15,694 nucleotides of DNA, from the NCBI GenBank assembly GCA_026125925.1, contig JAHCKF010000034.1:1-15694 (forward strand), written 5' to 3'. This stretch comes from Pseudolabrys sp. GTDB taxonomy: Bacteria > Pseudomonadota > Alphaproteobacteria > Rhizobiales > Xanthobacteraceae. The number at the start of each line of letters is the position of its first letter. Positions within the stretch are counted from its first letter, which is position 1. The translations under genes and the position numbers were made by a program. The notes below the pieces were generated by a model. It saw only the letters and a program-made list of their open reading frames with translations, searched no databases and was not told the origin of the DNA. Below are positions 13,804 to 15,694 of the stretch, in pieces.

Positions 13804-15048
13804 TTAGGCCGCCGCCGGAACCAGCGGCCGCGCCACCGGTTTCTCGACGATCGGCAGGTTGATGATCGCGGACAGGACGCCCAAGGCGACCCCGAGCCAC
13901 CATACCGGATTGTAAGTGCCAAAGTGGTCGTAAGCGAGACCGCCAAGCAGCACGCCGAGGAAGCCGCCGACCTGGTGGCTGAAGAAGGCGATGCCGAACA
14001 GCATGGCGAGCCAGCGCGTGCCGAACATCACCGCGACCAGTGACGACGTCGGCGGCACCGTCGACAGCCACAACAGACCCGTCACCGCGCCGAAGATCAG
14101 CGTTGTCGTTGTCGTCACCGGCAGCAACACGAAGGCGGCGATCGAGGCAGCGCGGCCGAAATAGATGATCGACAGGATGTAGCGCTTCGGCATGCGCGAG
14201 CCGAGATAGCCCGATGTGATCGAGCCGACGATGTTGAACAGACCGATCGCCGCCACTGTCCAGCCGCCGACCTCCGCCGACAGGCCGCGATCGAGCAAAT
14301 AGGCCGGCAAGTGGACGGTCGTGAAGGCGAGCTGGAAGCCGCAAGTGAAGAAGCCGAGCACCAGCAGCACATAGCTGCGATGGCCGAACGCCTCCGTCAG
14401 GGCCTGCTTGTAGGACTGCGCCGGAGCAGCCGCCGCGGCAGTTGCCGCCTTGGGCGGCGCCGCCAGCACGATCGACAGCGGCAGGATGATCAGCATCAGC
14501 ACCGAGAAGACGATCAGCGCCCCGTACCAGCCGACCGAGCCGATCAGTGCGACCGCCAGCGGCGAGAACAGGAACTGACCGAACGAGCCGGCTGCGGTGC
14601 CGAGGCCGAAAGCCGTCGAGCGCCATTCATCCGGCAGCAGCTTGCCGAAGGCACCGACCACGATGGTGAAAGAGCAGCCCGACAGGCCGAAACCGATCAG
14701 CACGCCGGCGGACAAGGTGAGTGTCGTCGGCGTGGTCGAATAGGCCATCAGGAACAGACCCGCCGCGTAGAGCAGCGTGCCGCCCGCCAGCACCCGGGTC
14801 GGGCCGTAGCGGTCGGCGATGGCGCCGGCAAAAGGCTGACCGACGCCCCACAGCAGGTTCTGCACCGCCAGGGCAAAGGCGAACACGTCGCGGCCCCAGT
14901 TATGGAGCTGCGACATCGGGGTAAGGAAGAAGCCGAGCGCGGAGCGCGGTCCGAAACCGAGCAGCGCGATGATGCAGCCGCAGACGATGATCACGGCTGG
15001 CGTGCGCCACCCCATCGAGGACGAAGGTGCTGCGGTTTGGGCGGACAT
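13804..15048 (-). CDS. MFS transporter, monocarboxylate/OFA-like
   Basis: A 414-aa inner-membrane transporter with about 12 hydrophobic segments in two halves. The first is at about residues 17-40, and a central hydrophilic loop (about 198-225) is rich in Ala, Lys and Pro. The loop 2-3 signature GAIADRYGPTR (75-85) is a good MFS motif A. The N-terminal layout WGRDVFAFALAVQNLLWGVGQP resembles the oxalate/formate (OFA) and monocarboxylate-type MFS proteins. The substrate is not determined; being just upstream of acuI, a short carboxylate is a reasonable guess. ATG at 15048 has GGAG 7 nt upstream. A 12-bp palindrome lies 82 nt before the start and could be the operator. Confidence 0.92.
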   Translation of the reverse strand: MSAQTAAPSSSMGWRTPAVIIVCGCIIALLGFGPRSALGFFLTPMSQLHNWGRDVFAFALAVQNLLWGVGQPFAGAIADRYGPTRVLAGGTLLYAAGLFLMAYSTTPTTLTLSAGVLIGFGLSGCSFTIVVGAFGKLLPDEWRSTAFGLGTAAGSFGQFLFSPLAVALIGSVGWYGALIVFSVLMLIILPLSIVLAAPPKAATAAAAAPAQSYKQALTEAFGHRSYVLLVLGFFTCGFQLAFTTVHLPAYLLDRGLSAEVGGWTVAAIGLFNIVGSITSGYLGSRMPKRYILSIIYFGRAASIAAFVLLPVTTTTTLIFGAVTGLLWLSTVPPTSSLVAVMFGTRWLAMLFGIAFFSHQVGGFLGVLLGGLAYDHFGTYNPVWWLGVALGVLSAIINLPIVEKPVARPLVPAAA

Positions 15049-15129
15049 CGGCGGGCTCCGGCGAATCTGTGTGGCCGCGTCAAACTAGCGCGGAGGCGCA
15101 ACATAGTAACGCACACCCGGCGGACCCAA

Positions 15130-15141
15130 ACGAATATTCGT
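15130..15141. promoter_or_regulatory. 12-bp palindrome upstream of the MFS gene
   Basis: ACGAATATTCGT is a perfect palindrome placed 82-93 nt upstream of the transporter ATG. A second dyad, ATGCA-GGA-TGCAT, lies at about 15153-15165. Both are in the 175-nt gap between the SleB-type gene and the MFS gene. This is an operator candidate only; the regulator is not in the window. Confidence 0.35.
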
Positions 15142-15223
15142 GATCAAAGCCATATGCAGGATGCATGGCTGCTGCGGAAATGATTGAGGAAAATCGGTTC
15201 GGACCGCCGCGCGGGCTGACGGT

Positions 15224-15694
15224 CTAGCGGCCGGCCGAACCAAAGACCTCGTTGAGGCGGCGGGTTTCAAGCCGGGTGAACTTGGCGTCGCCCCACTTCG
15301 GCTCTTCGGCGCCGTCGCCCCAGTTGCGCGGCCGGTAGAAGATGAGGCCGCCGAGCTTGTCCATCTTCTTCATTTCGCGCACCCAGTTCGGATGTGCCCA
15401 GTCGTCGTGATAGTGCGTCGACTTGGCCACCTCGGGCATCCACAATTTGCCGTCGAGCGAATCGCGGGCGATGCTCATGGCGCGGTCGTAGGCTTCGGGC
15501 TCCTTGATCGCTTCGGACTTGCCGTCGCAGGCGAAGGTGAACTGGCAGGCCAGATGCCGGTGCTTGTTCTGATAGACGACGCCACAGACGTCGTTCGGAT
15601 AGTACGGCGAGAAGACGCGGTTGAGGACGACCTGCGCCACCGCGATCTGCGCCGTCACGGGTTCGTCGCGCGCTTCGAAATAGATCGCGTGGGC
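15224..15694 (-). CDS. Cell wall hydrolase, SleB/Hydrolase_2 domain (5' end cut by window)
   Basis: The frame is open to the window edge, so the N-terminus, presumably with a signal or membrane segment, is missing; 156 residues are visible. The visible part begins AHAIYFEARDEP, which carries the catalytic Glu of the SleB/CwlJ fold, then TAQIAVAQVVLNRV, SPYYPNDVCGVVYQ, CQFTFACDGK, and a late STHYHDDWAHPNWV, all typical of the Hydrolase_2 domain. Such enzymes act as lytic transglycosylases or amidases on peptidoglycan, outside the cytoplasmic membrane; in alphaproteobacteria they are not spore proteins. An in-frame GTG at 15658 lies inside the domain and is not the true start. Confidence 0.9.
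   Translation of the reverse strand, partial: AHAIYFEARDEPVTAQIAVAQVVLNRVFSPYYPNDVCGVVYQNKHRHLACQFTFACDGKSEAIKEPEAYDRAMSIARDSLDGKLWMPEVAKSTHYHDDWAHPNWVREMKKMDKLGGLIFYRPRNWGDGAEEPKWGDAKFTRLETRRLNEVFGSAGR

Noticed and set aside
12724..14043. A 439-codon plus-strand open frame
   Set aside because: Antisense to acuI and the end of the MFS gene; rich in Arg, Gly and Asp with no recognisable domain.
15181..15223. Possible terminator after the SleB-type gene (CGGT-CCGA-ACCG then ATTTT on the minus strand)
   Set aside because: The stem is only 4 bp, too weak to call.

Overview
This is a GC-rich chromosomal segment with densely packed genes. It most likely comes from an alphaproteobacterium of the Hyphomicrobiales (Bradyrhizobium/Xanthobacteraceae-like). 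The pointers are a TIGR02301-type exported protein, a consensus CtrA-type box (TTAA-N7-TTAAC), frequent GTG starts, a SleB-type cell wall hydrolase and many small conserved-looking genes of unknown role. I see no rRNA, tRNA, insertion sequence, phage gene, CRISPR array or conjugation gene.

Layout. (1) 81-2947, plus strand: a probable operon of tRNA t6A synthase (Sua5 type), a D-2-hydroxyglutarate dehydrogenase-like FAD enzyme and a YpeA-like GNAT acetyltransferase. It meets a minus-strand SRAP/YedK gene tail to tail with 3 nt between them. (2) 3716-5751: a short divergent promoter region with a perfect CtrA-type box, then plus-strand genes for an unknown 162-aa protein, a NUDIX hydrolase, a secreted TIGR02301 protein and an unknown 88-aa protein. 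(3) 5785-6525, minus strand: a tandem-receiver response regulator with one degenerate and one canonical REC domain. A perfect 10-bp hairpin lies in its leader. (4) 6861-7751, plus strand: ygfZ. (5) 7764-9795: a divergent aldo/keto reductase and LysR pair with a palindromic operator candidate between them. (6) 9832-12176, plus strand: a compact run of tag, an HD-domain hydrolase, a CX5R phosphatase and a hotdog thioesterase. A 16-codon mini-ORF links the last two by ATGA overlaps. (7) 12180-15694, minus strand: a small secreted Cys-containing protein, acuI, an MFS transporter upstream of acuI, and a SleB-domain hydrolase cut by the window end.

How the genes fit together. Most are housekeeping or 'house-cleaning' functions: tRNA modification, abasic-site protection (SRAP), alkylation repair (Tag), nucleotide or metabolite hydrolysis (NUDIX, HD) and iron-sulfur cluster maintenance (YgfZ). 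Two small catabolic or detoxification modules sit among them: AKR/LysR, and MFS/AcuI.

I did not find a convincing new multi-gene system. The best leads are the CtrA-type box beside two uncharacterised or repair genes, the mini-ORF bridging phosphatase and thioesterase, the tandem-receiver regulator with its leader hairpin, and an aldo/keto reductase that lacks the usual catalytic His. All functional calls come from motif reading and memory of families; no database search was run.
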